DNA from: Blautia parvula | Lineage (GTDB): Bacteria; Bacillota; Clostridia; Lachnospirales; Lachnospiraceae | DNA: 64,000 nt | Assembly (NCBI RefSeq): GCF_020215665.1 | Contig: NZ_CP084061.1 | Span: forward strand, 5,051,001 to 5,115,000 | Direction: 5' to 3' | Part shown: positions 50,540 through 59,225 of the stretch, piece after piece | How positions within the stretch are numbered: position 1 is the first letter of the stretch | How the letters are laid out: each line of letters opens with the position of its first letter | Notes under the pieces: model-generated | Seen by the model: the letters and a program-made list of their open reading frames with translations, nothing else | Told to the model about the DNA's origin: nothing | The model's database searches: none | Made by a program: the position numbers and the translations under genes

Positions 50540-52009
50540 ATGAAGAAATCTAAAGTCTGCATATTGACTGGTATAACAGCCGGGGCTTTGCTGCTGACCG
50601 GCTGTCGGGAAACACCCGATTCTGTGATCGTAAAACAAAAGGGCGAAAAGGCAATTGAGAAATACGAAGAAGAGAAAACAGATACATCTTCCGGCGAAGC
50701 ATCCCGGAATATCAGGGAAAAACTGAGTGTGCCGGAAACCTTCAGTGAGGACATAACAGCGGAGGACGGAAAGATCATCATCCATACCGATGCTGCGGTG
50801 GAACTGCCGGACACCACAGGATTTTCCACTGTGGAAGTAAAGGCTGTGCCGCTGACACAGGAGTTCATGGATACCATTACAAACGGCCTGTTCCCTGAGA
50901 AGAAAATGTATGAACCGGAATACTATTACGGAATGACAAAAGAATACTACCAAAACAAGATCAATGAAGTGAGGGCCCTTATGGCGCAGGACAGCGCAGA
51001 GTCGGAATCCGGGGAGGCACTCACACAGGAAGATCTGCAGCAAATGCTGGAAGAATACGAAGCTGCATATGCGGAGGCACCTAAGAGCCTGGAAAAAAAG
51101 GAGACGGCCCCTCTGCTGACCGAGAACGGCACGGGAGACCCCAGGTTCAGCGGTGTTGCGGAGGATGAAAATGGACGGCCGTACAGTTATTTTGTCAAAG
51201 CCTCAGCGGACGAACCGGTCAGTGTACAGGTCAAATATCTTGGAGATACAGAAAACGCATCTGACCAGGCATTATGGAGCGATTATACACCTGCGTCTCA
51301 GTATGTCCCGGAGGAGCTGGGAACAGAGGAGAAAATAAAATCCGCTGTGGGTATTTCCTATGAGGAGGCAAAGAAGACCGCAGACGAAAAAGCTGCGTCC
51401 ATAGGCATTTCGGATATGTCCGCTGACGCATGGGATTATGCCATATGCCGTGATATAGAAAGAAGTGACGAGGTTATCAAAACAGGGTTTGTATTTTATT
51501 ATACAAGGAAGATAGACGGCTGCCCTGTTACCTATACAAGTGCGATCGGGGGAGGCCTTGAGGATATGGACAGCACCATTGAGCCCTGGACATATGAACA
51601 TCTGAGTATTGTCATCTCTAAGGAGGGACTGGAGGAACTGTCATATGGCAGCCCCTATGAACTGGGGGAGGTGCAGGTGGAAAATGTAAAGCTGCTGGAC
51701 TTTGAGGAGATTGCGCAGATCTACTCCCAGATGATGCAGTATAAATTATCAGGGGAACTGGAGGGCGGATACATAAAATCCTGTAAAGTGAATGTGAACA
51801 GGGTAACACTGGGATATTCCAGAATCTACAGCCCGACCCAGGATAACCGAAGCGGTGTGCTGGTCCCTGTGTGGGATTTCTTTGGCAATTATGAGAGGAC
51901 ACTGAATGAGGGGGAGGGCCCGGCAGATACGGATACGGAGCGATACAACAGTCTTCTCACTATAAACGCTGTGGACGGTACTGTGATAGACAGGGGACTG
52001 GGGTACTGA
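50540..52009 (+). CDS. Large lipoprotein of unknown function
   Basis: This is a 489-residue predicted lipoprotein with lipobox LLTGC (C22). The style recalls uncharacterised DUF6034-like lipoproteins of Lachnospiraceae, but I am not certain of that name. The middle holds a long Glu-rich helical stretch (about 135-190, YYQNKINEVRALMAQ...). The C-terminal half is beta-rich and includes TGFVFYYTRKIDGCPVTYTS and VPVWDFFGNYERT. It may fold like YycH or peptidase-propeptide domains. ATG 50540 is at normal distance from AGGAGG. It is first in a tightly packed six-gene operon and its stop overlaps the next start by 1 bp. Confidence 0.75.
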   Translation: MKKSKVCILTGITAGALLLTGCRETPDSVIVKQKGEKAIEKYEEEKTDTSSGEASRNIREKLSVPETFSEDITAEDGKIIIHTDAAVELPDTTGFSTVEVKAVPLTQEFMDTITNGLFPEKKMYEPEYYYGMTKEYYQNKINEVRALMAQDSAESESGEALTQEDLQQMLEEYEAAYAEAPKSLEKKETAPLLTENGTGDPRFSGVAEDENGRPYSYFVKASADEPVSVQVKYLGDTENASDQALWSDYTPASQYVPEELGTEEKIKSAVGISYEEAKKTADEKAASIGISDMSADAWDYAICRDIERSDEVIKTGFVFYYTRKIDGCPVTYTSAIGGGLEDMDSTIEPWTYEHLSIVISKEGLEELSYGSPYELGEVQVENVKLLDFEEIAQIYSQMMQYKLSGELEGGYIKSCKVNVNRVTLGYSRIYSPTQDNRSGVLVPVWDFFGNYERTLNEGEGPADTDTERYNSLLTINAVDGTVIDRGLGY

Positions 52010-52899
52010 TGAGAGACTTGGGGAAAATAAAAGCAATGGTGCGTTTTCATTTTCTTGGTTTCTGGAAAAATCCACGGATTCTTATCACCTTTCTTTTAGC
52101 TGTGGTACTGTGCTTTTTGCTCAGTGACCGGGTACTTCGGGTGGCAGCGCATTTTGAGACAACCATGCAGGGAGCGGAGCCGTTCATATGGACGTTCGGA
52201 GACGGTACAAATGTACTTCTGGCCTCTCTGCTGCTGATTTTAATGTTTTCCGATGTTCCGAAGCTGAGCCCGGTGACTCCCTTCTATCTGTCCAGAATGA
52301 AACGGATGCAGTGGATGATATCCCAGTTTCTCTATATTGCAGCGGGAACTGCCCTGTATGTGGCATTCATTATGTTCGTAACCGTCATTCTGTGCCAGAA
52401 ATACACCTATCCGGGAAATGTATGGAGTGAGACAGCAGTGAGAATCGCATATTCCGGGCTGGGAGATTCCCTGGGAATCCCTGCAAGCGTGAAGGCCATG
52501 GAGAGCATTACTCCATATGGATGTATGCTGCAGACTGTCTGTCTTATGCTCCTCTATTCCTGGACCCTCTGCTTTCTCATGCTGGCAGTCAATATAAGGT
52601 TCGGCAGATCACGGGGAATGTTTGCGGGAATATTCTACAGTCTGTACGGATTTCTTCTGGAACCGGAGACCATTGCGGGTATACTGGGGCTGGAGAAGCA
52701 GCAGCGCTACAAGGTCAATATTCTGGCAGGCTGGATAAGTCCCTTAAATCACGCGACCTATCCGGGGCATACGTTCGGCTATGATAATCTGCCCTCTGTC
52801 TTCCAGTCCGGTGCGCTGTTCCTGGCCTTTCTGGTCCTGTTATTTCTGCTGGCTGGCAGGGCGCTGAAAAGCTATAATTTTACTTTTATGGGGTACTGA
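52009..52899 (+). CDS. ABC-associated membrane protein, first of two
   Basis: This 296-residue protein has about seven hydrophobic helices (for example near residues 24-42, 66-84, 110-132, 172-195, 205-222 and 268-288). It resembles ABC-2 permeases in outline but shows no motif I can name. A TGATG start-stop overlap couples it to the lipoprotein gene, and a second membrane protein follows after 2 bp. With that protein and the ATPase gene it probably forms an ABC exporter. The substrate is unknown. Confidence 0.75.
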   Translation: MRDLGKIKAMVRFHFLGFWKNPRILITFLLAVVLCFLLSDRVLRVAAHFETTMQGAEPFIWTFGDGTNVLLASLLLILMFSDVPKLSPVTPFYLSRMKRMQWMISQFLYIAAGTALYVAFIMFVTVILCQKYTYPGNVWSETAVRIAYSGLGDSLGIPASVKAMESITPYGCMLQTVCLMLLYSWTLCFLMLAVNIRFGRSRGMFAGIFYSLYGFLLEPETIAGILGLEKQQRYKVNILAGWISPLNHATYPGHTFGYDNLPSVFQSGALFLAFLVLLFLLAGRALKSYNFTFMGY

Positions 52900-52901
52900 A
52901 T

Positions 52902-53624
52902 ATGGATGGGAAACGTATGATAGGGCGCAGAACCACCTGGCTGGCTGTGATCCTGGGCGTTATGGGACTGGTCATAGGGACGAAATTCCCTGAGTTTGAC
53001 AGTCCTCTGACAGGTGGGAGCTGGTATAAAATGGCGGAGAAAGCCCTTACCTCTAAAACTGTGGTCTTTTTTGTGCCCATAGTGGCGGTTCTGCCGTATG
53101 GGGATGTATGGATTGGGGAGAAAACGTCAGGTTTTCTGCGGTTCTATGTGACCCGGAAAGGGAAAAAGGAATATACGGCTGACAGGCTGTTTACAACTAT
53201 ACTCAGCAGCTGTTTTGCATGGACATCAGCGATTGCTGTAACGCTGCTGTTTTATTTTGCGCTTTTTTATCCCATGGAGGTGAAATCTGAGTGGAAATGG
53301 GTGATGTTTCTTCCGCTTCTTCAGTCCGCGGCAAGACTGCTTCTGGTGGCTGCTGTACTGGCGGATCTGAGCGGAATCATGGCGGTTGTGTCCGGCTCTG
53401 TGTATATGGCATATGGGATTCCGTTTGCAGGATATTACCTTCTGACGATTCTTCATGAACGTTATCTGGAAAGTGTCTATGTCATAGACCCACAGTCCTG
53501 GATCAAGGGGGCAGGGGATTGGGGAAAGGACAGTATGGGGATCTGGCTGTTTTTAATATTGCTGGTGTTTCTTACAGCGGCATTGTATGGAGGACTGTTA
53601 TATGGCAGATGCAGAGAACTCTGA
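52902..53624 (+). CDS. ABC-associated membrane protein, second of two
   Basis: This 240-residue protein has about six helices: 13-30, 55-70, 100-128, 138-165, 172-190 and 215-235. The loop segment WIGEKTSGFLRFYVTRKGKKEYTADRLF resembles the first cytoplasmic loop of ABC-2 permeases, where the coupling helix lies. The gene overlaps the ATPase gene by 23 bp. It and the preceding protein are probably the two transmembrane halves of one exporter. Confidence 0.75.
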   Translation: MDGKRMIGRRTTWLAVILGVMGLVIGTKFPEFDSPLTGGSWYKMAEKALTSKTVVFFVPIVAVLPYGDVWIGEKTSGFLRFYVTRKGKKEYTADRLFTTILSSCFAWTSAIAVTLLFYFALFYPMEVKSEWKWVMFLPLLQSAARLLLVAAVLADLSGIMAVVSGSVYMAYGIPFAGYYLLTILHERYLESVYVIDPQSWIKGAGDWGKDSMGIWLFLILLVFLTAALYGGLLYGRCREL

Positions 53625-54294
53625 TTATGTAGTGATAGACCGGGTGACAAAGAGATTCGGTGAGGAAATGGTTCTGAAGGAGACGACCATGACGATGAAG
53701 CGGGGAAAGGTGTACGGGATCGTAGGAAATAACGGTTCCGGCAAGACTGTACTCATGAAATGTATCTGCGGCTTTCTGCCTGTCACATCGGGGAGCATTT
53801 GTGTGGGGCAGAAATATATAGGAAGAGATACGGATTTTCCCGAAAGTCTGGGTCTGATCATTGAGACACCCGGATTTCTGACAGAGTATACGGGGAGAAA
53901 GAATCTGGAAATTCTGGCTGATCTGAAACGCAAAGTCTCCGGAAAGGGCATTCGGGAGTGCCTGCAGAAGGTAGGGCTTGACCCGGATCTGAAAAAGCCT
54001 GTGTCGAAATATTCCCTGGGTATGCGGCAGAGACTGGGGATAGCACAGGCAATAATGGAAAATCCGGAATTTCTGATTCTGGATGAGCCGTTTAACGGTT
54101 TGGATAAAAAGGGGACGGCTGATATCAGGGCCATACTGCTGGAGTTGAAAAAACAGGGCAAAACAATTTTGCTGGCAAGTCATAACAGTATGGATATTGA
54201 TATTTTATGCGACGAAGTCTATGAGATGGATGCAGGTGTCCTCCGGCGTGTGCGGGGAGGAAAAGAGAAAAATGGGGAGGTGTGCGTATGTTAA
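53602..54294 (+). CDS. ABC transporter ATP-binding protein
   Basis: This is a 230-residue ATPase with Walker A GNNGSGKT (42-49), signature YSLGMRQRLGIAQAI, Walker B FLILDEPFNGLD and H-loop ASHNSMD. The SLGMRQRL form is typical of exporters of the CcmA/BcrA group. ATG 53602 has a GGAGG site inside the end of the preceding gene. It energises the two membrane proteins upstream. The C-terminus is short, without an accessory domain. Confidence 0.93.
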   Translation: MADAENSDYVVIDRVTKRFGEEMVLKETTMTMKRGKVYGIVGNNGSGKTVLMKCICGFLPVTSGSICVGQKYIGRDTDFPESLGLIIETPGFLTEYTGRKNLEILADLKRKVSGKGIRECLQKVGLDPDLKKPVSKYSLGMRQRLGIAQAIMENPEFLILDEPFNGLDKKGTADIRAILLELKKQGKTILLASHNSMDIDILCDEVYEMDAGVLRRVRGGKEKNGEVCVC

Positions 54295-56033
54295 AGAGAA
54301 TACGGAAATCGGCAGTGTTTCTGCTCACTTTCTGTATGATGCTGCAGAACAGCCGGACAGCATACGCCGGGACGGATCAAACTGCGCCGGAGCCGGCGCG
54401 GCAAATAGAGCAGAAAGGACAATCAGGCTCGGACGGTCAGGAGAGCCAGTCATCCCAGGAGGACCGGTTATCCCAGGAGGGTCAATCATCCCAAGGGGGT
54501 CAATCATCCCAAGAGGGTCAGTCGTCCCAAGAGGGGCAGTCATCCCAGGAGGGTCAGTCGTCCCAGGAGAGTCAGTCATCCCAGCAAGGCCACCCGGCCC
54601 AACAGGTTCATCTGGGAATAGACAACACCCATGTATATGCAGGCATGGAACATTCATATGGCGAAGGATACGTCCCAACCGAAGCAGACAATAAAATAAG
54701 CCTTGTTGTTCCCTTCACTGCTGACGGTGCCCTCAAAGACAATACCCTGACAGTGACTGTCGGATTTAAAGAAACAAAAGAGACGCCATTTCAATTAAAG
54801 AATTATCAGGCAGATGTTAAACTGCAGACCGTCACCTTCAAAGAGGAACAGGCAGATGTCTACCTCTACACAGTGGATTTATTCCTGCAGGAGGAACGGC
54901 ATGCAGGCCAGTACCCTGTCAGTGTGCAGGCACGGGGGATTGACGGTGAAGGAAATCAGGTCACTCTGGAATATGTGATATTTACGAATGTAACAGGAGC
55001 CGGAAGAAATCAGCAGGATAAAGAACATCCGGAAGATCCGGAAAACCAGGAGACTCCGGAGGCAGAAACCGGCGGAGAAGGCAAAATACTGCCGCCTGAA
55101 GTCGGTGGAGATACCATGGCACCTTCCGCAGGGAACGGAGAGGAATCTGTAGTACATCAGCCCAAATTCATCCTGGAAGAGAGCAGCCTTGACGGTATCG
55201 TTTTAGATGCCGGCAGCAGCCGGGAGATGCAGGTTACTTTCCGCAACAAAAGCAGCGAATTTGCTGCCTGCAACGTGAAAGTTTCTCTGGCAGCCGAAGG
55301 GGAGGAAAGTAATCTGACCTTTGGCCGTACATCCGAATATTTTGAAAAAGTACAGCCCGGCAAAGCTATCACATTTACAGAGGAACTCCGGATACAGACA
55401 AATGCCCCCCAGGGAAATGTGCCGGTGAAGTTCTCTTTTGAGTATGAAGATGAAAAAGGAACTGCCTACATGGGTACGGAATCTCTTGTACTGCAGATAA
55501 GGCAGCCCGCCAGGGTGTCGCTGTCCAACTGCAGCATTCCCTCCAGTGTATATTCCACAGATACCATTTCCACGGACATGCAGATTCTGAACCTGGGAAA
55601 AGCTCCTGTATATAATGTAAGAGTTTCGGCAAAGGGGGCCGGGATTTTCGCGCTGCAGACGTTTTATGCAGGTACTCTGGAGGCAGGACAGAGCATACAG
55701 GGCAGCATGGAACTCTATGCAGGGGCAAAAAATATGGAATCCATCAACGATACACTCGCGGGAACAGATGAGGAAAAGTACGGGAAAGTAGACGGAGCCC
55801 TGGTACTTGCGTACGAGGATGTATACGGCCAGACCTACAGCCAGGAGGTAAACTATAAAACAGAGATACAGCCGCCCAAAATTCTCAGCCTGAAACCGGA
55901 GAAAAAAGAACAGGAGACGAATCAATGGTGGGTATCTGTCCTTGTATTGGCCGGTGCGGGCCTGCTGGGCATTCTTTTGATTCAGACATTAAGGATCAGA
56001 GGGCTGAAAAAGAACAATCTCAATACACATTAG
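54288..56033 (+). CDS. Exported, membrane-anchored protein with Ser/Gln repeats and beta-domains
   Basis: This 581-residue protein has a signal peptide (1-27, ending SRTAYAG), a low-complexity QSSQEG repeat tract (about 44-105, period six residues), and then beta-sandwich domains. Those at about 280-395 and 400-525 resemble CARDB/NEW3 domains (LDAGSSREMQVTFRNKS, ISTDMQILNLGKAPVYNVRV). A transmembrane helix (about 545-565, WWVSVLVLAGAGLLGILLIQ) with a positive tail ends the protein. It should stand on the outer face of the membrane on a flexible stalk. It overlaps the ATPase gene by 7 bp, so it is part of the transport system; it may bind the substrate or the cell wall. Confidence 0.8.
   Translation: MLKRIRKSAVFLLTFCMMLQNSRTAYAGTDQTAPEPARQIEQKGQSGSDGQESQSSQEDRLSQEGQSSQGGQSSQEGQSSQEGQSSQEGQSSQESQSSQQGHPAQQVHLGIDNTHVYAGMEHSYGEGYVPTEADNKISLVVPFTADGALKDNTLTVTVGFKETKETPFQLKNYQADVKLQTVTFKEEQADVYLYTVDLFLQEERHAGQYPVSVQARGIDGEGNQVTLEYVIFTNVTGAGRNQQDKEHPEDPENQETPEAETGGEGKILPPEVGGDTMAPSAGNGEESVVHQPKFILEESSLDGIVLDAGSSREMQVTFRNKSSEFAACNVKVSLAAEGEESNLTFGRTSEYFEKVQPGKAITFTEELRIQTNAPQGNVPVKFSFEYEDEKGTAYMGTESLVLQIRQPARVSLSNCSIPSSVYSTDTISTDMQILNLGKAPVYNVRVSAKGAGIFALQTFYAGTLEAGQSIQGSMELYAGAKNMESINDTLAGTDEEKYGKVDGALVLAYEDVYGQTYSQEVNYKTEIQPPKILSLKPEKKEQETNQWWVSVLVLAGAGLLGILLIQTLRIRGLKKNNLNTH
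54440..54600 (+). repeat. 18-bp tandem coding repeat (QSSQEG)
   Basis: About eight imperfect copies of an 18-bp unit such as GGTCAGTCGTCCCAAGAG occur in frame. They encode the QSSQEG tract of the exported protein. The unit is prone to slippage, so copy number may vary. Confidence 0.75.
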
Positions 56034-56049
56034 AAGGGCAGGGAATCCG

Positions 56050-56790
56050 GTGAAAAGCAGTAAATTACAGGGGAGTATTTTTAAAATAAAGATTATGGCT
56101 TTTGCCGGCATTCTGCTGCTGATCTGGTGCGGATACCGGCTGATAAAGACAGGCTTGGAGGAGCAGCAGGATTATGAATTTCTTGCAGTCAGCGAAGAGC
56201 AGGAGATACCGCAGGAATTTTTAGAAGAGCTGGCAGAGAGAAGAGGCGTGACAGTTGTTTCCGCAGTGTTGGATGTGCCTGTCCGTTTAGAGATAGAGGG
56301 ATACCGGATGGAGGTGACAGCAGAAGCCGTGGATATGGAGACGTTTCCGCTTCACATTGAGGAATGCCTGACCGGGCTGGAGACCGGAAGTAAAATACCT
56401 GTCTTTTTCACTGCCCGGAGTCTGGATAACCTGACGGACAGATATTCCTATGCCATTACAAAAAGCAGAAAAAAAGAACTGCAGAACCGTGCGCTTGGAA
56501 TGACTGTCTGTATAGCCGGAGCCGCTGCCGGCCCGGTGAAAGATGCTGCTTCAGACAGCAGCGGTAATACCGAACAGAACCGGCAGGTCCCCGCAGGGAC
56601 GGAAGGAATCCTGGCCGCCCGTGTCAGGGGAGAGGATGGGCAGATCTATCTTTCTTATGAGAGCGGCAGGAAGCTTCTGGAAGCGGAAGGGCAGAATGTC
56701 CAGGTGAAAAAGGTTTACATAAAACTACACGGAAAATCAGCGGCGGACGCCCTCAAAAACAGTCTGCTAAGTGCCGGACTCAGAATGTGA
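56050..56790 (+). CDS. Single-pass membrane protein of unknown function, last gene of the operon
   Basis: This 246-residue protein starts with GTG 56050, 16 bp after the preceding gene. It has one N-terminal helix (about 13-32) and an extracytoplasmic part of about 210 residues with mixed alpha/beta sequence (RRGVTVVSAVLDVPVRLEIEGYRMEV; KIPVFFTARSLDNL). A Ser/Asn-rich linker lies near 168-185. The C-terminal part (VKKVYIKLHGKSAADALKNSLLSAGLRM) looks like a small folded unit. I recognise no family. It probably belongs to the same complex as the ABC genes. A terminator follows. Confidence 0.7.
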   Translation: MKSSKLQGSIFKIKIMAFAGILLLIWCGYRLIKTGLEEQQDYEFLAVSEEQEIPQEFLEELAERRGVTVVSAVLDVPVRLEIEGYRMEVTAEAVDMETFPLHIEECLTGLETGSKIPVFFTARSLDNLTDRYSYAITKSRKKELQNRALGMTVCIAGAAAGPVKDAASDSSGNTEQNRQVPAGTEGILAARVRGEDGQIYLSYESGRKLLEAEGQNVQVKKVYIKLHGKSAADALKNSLLSAGLRM

Positions 56791-56835
56791 CACACAGCCT
56801 GCCGAAAGCAGTTTTCAAACATTTTCCAATCTAAA

Positions 56836-56873
56836 AAAAGCGTGAGACCACAACCAGGATCTCACGCTTTTGT
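56836..56873 (+). terminator. Terminator of the 50.5-56.8 kb operon
   Basis: AAAGCGTGAGA pairs perfectly with TCTCACGCTTT around a short loop. Confidence 0.75.
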
Positions 56874-57016
56874 CCGTGTACCGAATATAACCATCCATGC
56901 AGACAACACTGCCTACAGGCAAAAATTGCTGTTCAGAGAATAAATTTGATAAATATTGCTATCTTCCGAAATCAGCGGTATGATATATACCATAAGCCCG
57001 CCTGTCTGCAGAGAGC

Positions 57017-57790
57017 CTAATAGCGCCCAAAAGGATTGCTGAAGCTGTCATTTGGCTGTGGGGCAGGTTCCGGTCTGGGAGCATCCAGTTCTCCGGTCAC
57101 ATCCATGTAGAATACAGTACCGGCGGCCCTCATATATGGTGTCAGCCACAGAAATCCCACATAGCAGGAGAGCACACACAGCAGCATAAGAGGAATGAAG
57201 CTTAAGTCCATGCAGAGAAGGCGTCCTTTGTTTCCCTTCATAAGCCGCAGGCTTTCCTTCATTGCCTCCATGGCACTCATCTCGGTGTTGTCCAGGAGCA
57301 GATAGTCTGCAAGGCCGAAGAACAGGCCCAGTATCATGTTCACAACCATATTCGCCAGACTGCCGAATAGCATAAGGAGCAGAACCCCGTTGTCAGACAT
57401 ATTCTTATTCAGATAATTCGGAAGGTCAAAGGGCAGGGCAAAGATAAACTGTATCACCAGAAGGATCAGATGTACGATGATAAAACGGTCAGGGTGATGG
57501 GAGAAGGCAAAGAACAGGTCCTTCACCGCGAACGGCTCCTGACGGCTGATATTGAGCATCAGCTTGGCATAACCCGCGCCCACAACCGCTACCAGCAGGG
57601 AGACCATATAGTTCAGGAGCTGTGTAGTCACGATCCCCAGAACGGTGGCAGTGCTCATGGTGTTCACGATCAGCATGGAAGGCAGAAGACTGCACAGAAC
57701 CATCAGAAGCAGTGCAGCCATGGGAGTGCCGTATCTTCCGGAGAGATTTTCACGGGCGATAAGCTTTATAGCAGCAGAATTTCTTTTCAT
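57017..57790 (-). CDS. DUF975-family membrane protein
   Basis: This 257-residue protein begins with the DUF975 opening AAIKLIARENLSGRYGTPMAALLLM. It has about five or six helices and the conserved stretch SLRLMKGNKGRLLCMDLSFIPLMLLCVLS. DUF975 proteins are abundant in Firmicutes, and their function is unknown. The C-terminus is Pro-rich (PRPEPAPQPNDS). The start at 57790 has a GGAG site; a longer frame has no good site. It is a single-gene unit divergent from the DUF2752 gene. Confidence 0.88.
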   Translation of the reverse strand: MKRNSAAIKLIARENLSGRYGTPMAALLLMVLCSLLPSMLIVNTMSTATVLGIVTTQLLNYMVSLLVAVVGAGYAKLMLNISRQEPFAVKDLFFAFSHHPDRFIIVHLILLVIQFIFALPFDLPNYLNKNMSDNGVLLLMLFGSLANMVVNMILGLFFGLADYLLLDNTEMSAMEAMKESLRLMKGNKGRLLCMDLSFIPLMLLCVLSCYVGFLWLTPYMRAAGTVFYMDVTGELDAPRPEPAPQPNDSFSNPFGRY

Positions 57791-57893
57791 AAAATAAAAT
57801 CTCCATTCTTTCGTATTTAAGGAAATGGCCGGCTGTTCCGGCACGTTGTCATGACTATTATAACATAACTAAACGAGGTTACAAGAGGGTAAA

Positions 57894-58325
57894 ATGGAAC
57901 CGCGAATGAGTAAAAAAGAAGAAAAAAGCCTCTATATCCTGGGATGGATGCTGCTCGCAGCAGCAGTACTTCTTCTGGGGATCACAAAGGGTTTACATAT
58001 GCAGATGAAAATCTTTTCCCTTCCCTGCGTCTTTCGGGAGCTGACAGGTTACTGCTGTCCGGGCTGCGGGGGCACCAGGGCCTGTGCTGCCCTTCTGCAG
58101 GGAAAGATCGTGAAATCCTTTCTCTGCCATCCTGTGGTGCTGTACACGGCTGTCATCTATGGCTGGTACATGATCACACATACAATAGAATATCTGACCA
58201 GGGGAAAGCTGGCGGCGGGGATGCGGTACCGCGACCTGTATCTCTATTTAGCAGCCGCCATCATACTGATACAGTGGGTAGTGCGGAATCTCCTGAAACT
58301 GATATGGGGAATTGATATCCTGTAG
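57894..58325 (+). CDS. DUF2752-family membrane protein
   Basis: This 143-residue protein has three or four helices and the defining motif CCPGCGGTRACAALLQGKIVKSFLCHPVVL. The CPxCGxTR element is the hallmark of DUF2752, whose function is unknown. A basic N-terminus (MEPRMSKKEEKS) precedes the first helix. The motif cysteines suggest metal or thiol chemistry at the membrane, which is inference. A small palindrome begins at its stop codon. Confidence 0.88.
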   Translation: MEPRMSKKEEKSLYILGWMLLAAAVLLLGITKGLHMQMKIFSLPCVFRELTGYCCPGCGGTRACAALLQGKIVKSFLCHPVVLYTAVIYGWYMITHTIEYLTRGKLAAGMRYRDLYLYLAAAIILIQWVVRNLLKLIWGIDIL

Positions 58326-58351
58326 TAACTGTGAAGGTACGGAACAGTTAC
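58325..58351. repeat. Short GTAACTGT palindrome
   Basis: GTAACTGTGA (58325-58334) and GAACAGTTAC (58342-58351) are imperfect inverse complements of the same family as 7117-7177. Confidence 0.45.
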
Positions 58352-58358
58352 ATATTGT

Positions 58359-58402
58359 AAAAGCGTCCGGCATCGGAGCAGGCTCCGGTCAGACGCTTTT
58401 TC
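58359..58402. terminator. Bidirectional terminator, DUF2752 and DUF4190-like genes
   Basis: AAAAGCGTC pairs with GACGCTTTT, with an inner CCGG...CCGG stem. A T-run follows on the + strand. It separates convergent genes. Confidence 0.65.
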
Positions 58403-58417
58403 ATGCAAACAATTTCA

Positions 58418-58993
58418 TCAGATAAAATTATCACCCTCATCCGGTGCCGGATAATAGTGATCCTGGTCCCCGCCGGAATCAGGCAGGTCTTCTCCACCGT
58501 AGGGGGAAGTGCTGTTATCATAAGAACCGCCGCCCGGATTGGTGTTGCGGTACAGATAATCCTGCAGGAAGTTATAAATGTCATCCTCTGTATACTGCTC
58601 CGGATGAGTCAGTATATGCAGATACTGGCTGACAAAAGTGCGCCCTTCCACAGTGGAAAGCATGGTGGACGCAAAGAAAAGTATAATGGCAGCCACAATA
58701 GCAATTCCGGCGGAGGAAAGCGCCATACCGGCCTTCGCATTACCGGGACGTGCATACGTGCCCTTAGATATCACACCGAATAAAATGCCAAGTCCTCCGA
58801 ACAGAAGTGCCAGAGGCGGAAAACAGCACATGGATACCAGGGAGAGGATTCCCATGGAGAGGGAGGCGGAGGCAAAACCGGGACTGCCTTGATAGATATG
58901 CTCTGCCGGCGGTTCCGGGTAGATGACCGGCCCCTGTGAGGGTTCCTGTCCGTATCCCATCTGCTGGTTATTTTCGTCATAAGGATTATTCAT
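58418..58993 (-). CDS. DUF4190-like membrane protein
   Basis: This 191-residue protein has a Pro/Gln/Tyr-rich cytoplasmic N-terminus (1-40), two transmembrane helices with the DUF4190-type pattern (SLSMGILSLVSMCCFPPLALLFGGLGILFGVISKG and AKAGMALSSAGIAIVAAIILFF) and an acidic, Gly/Asp/Tyr-rich tail. The middle has QYTEDDIYNFLQDYL. The family is common in Firmicutes and has no known biochemical role. The start at 58993 is chosen for its GAGG site 7 bp upstream; ATG 59008 is an alternative. Confidence 0.78.
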   Translation of the reverse strand: MNNPYDENNQQMGYGQEPSQGPVIYPEPPAEHIYQGSPGFASASLSMGILSLVSMCCFPPLALLFGGLGILFGVISKGTYARPGNAKAGMALSSAGIAIVAAIILFFASTMLSTVEGRTFVSQYLHILTHPEQYTEDDIYNFLQDYLYRNTNPGGGSYDNSTSPYGGEDLPDSGGDQDHYYPAPDEGDNFI

Positions 58994-59225
58994 ATAGTCA
59001 AACCTCATTTCATGTATTTTCAATTGTATCATTACATTTTTCTCGTTTGTCAAACTACATTCTATCACGGATAGGAGAATTGGGCAAGACTGGGTTATTG
59101 TACACAGCTGCTGGAAAATATAAGCGGTAGTCACAAATAGGATATAAAAGGGCAGGATAAAACACTTTACAATTGAACATGGAACTATCCGATGCGCGAT
59201 ATGTAAAGTGAGGAATGGATGAACC

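Noticed and set aside
54197-54694. Collagen-like Pro/Gly frame on the + strand
   Set aside because: It is an out-of-frame reading of the QSSQEG tandem repeat; the real gene has a signal peptide, an RBS and downstream domains in the other frame. The similar - strand frame at 54325-54678 is rejected for the same reason.
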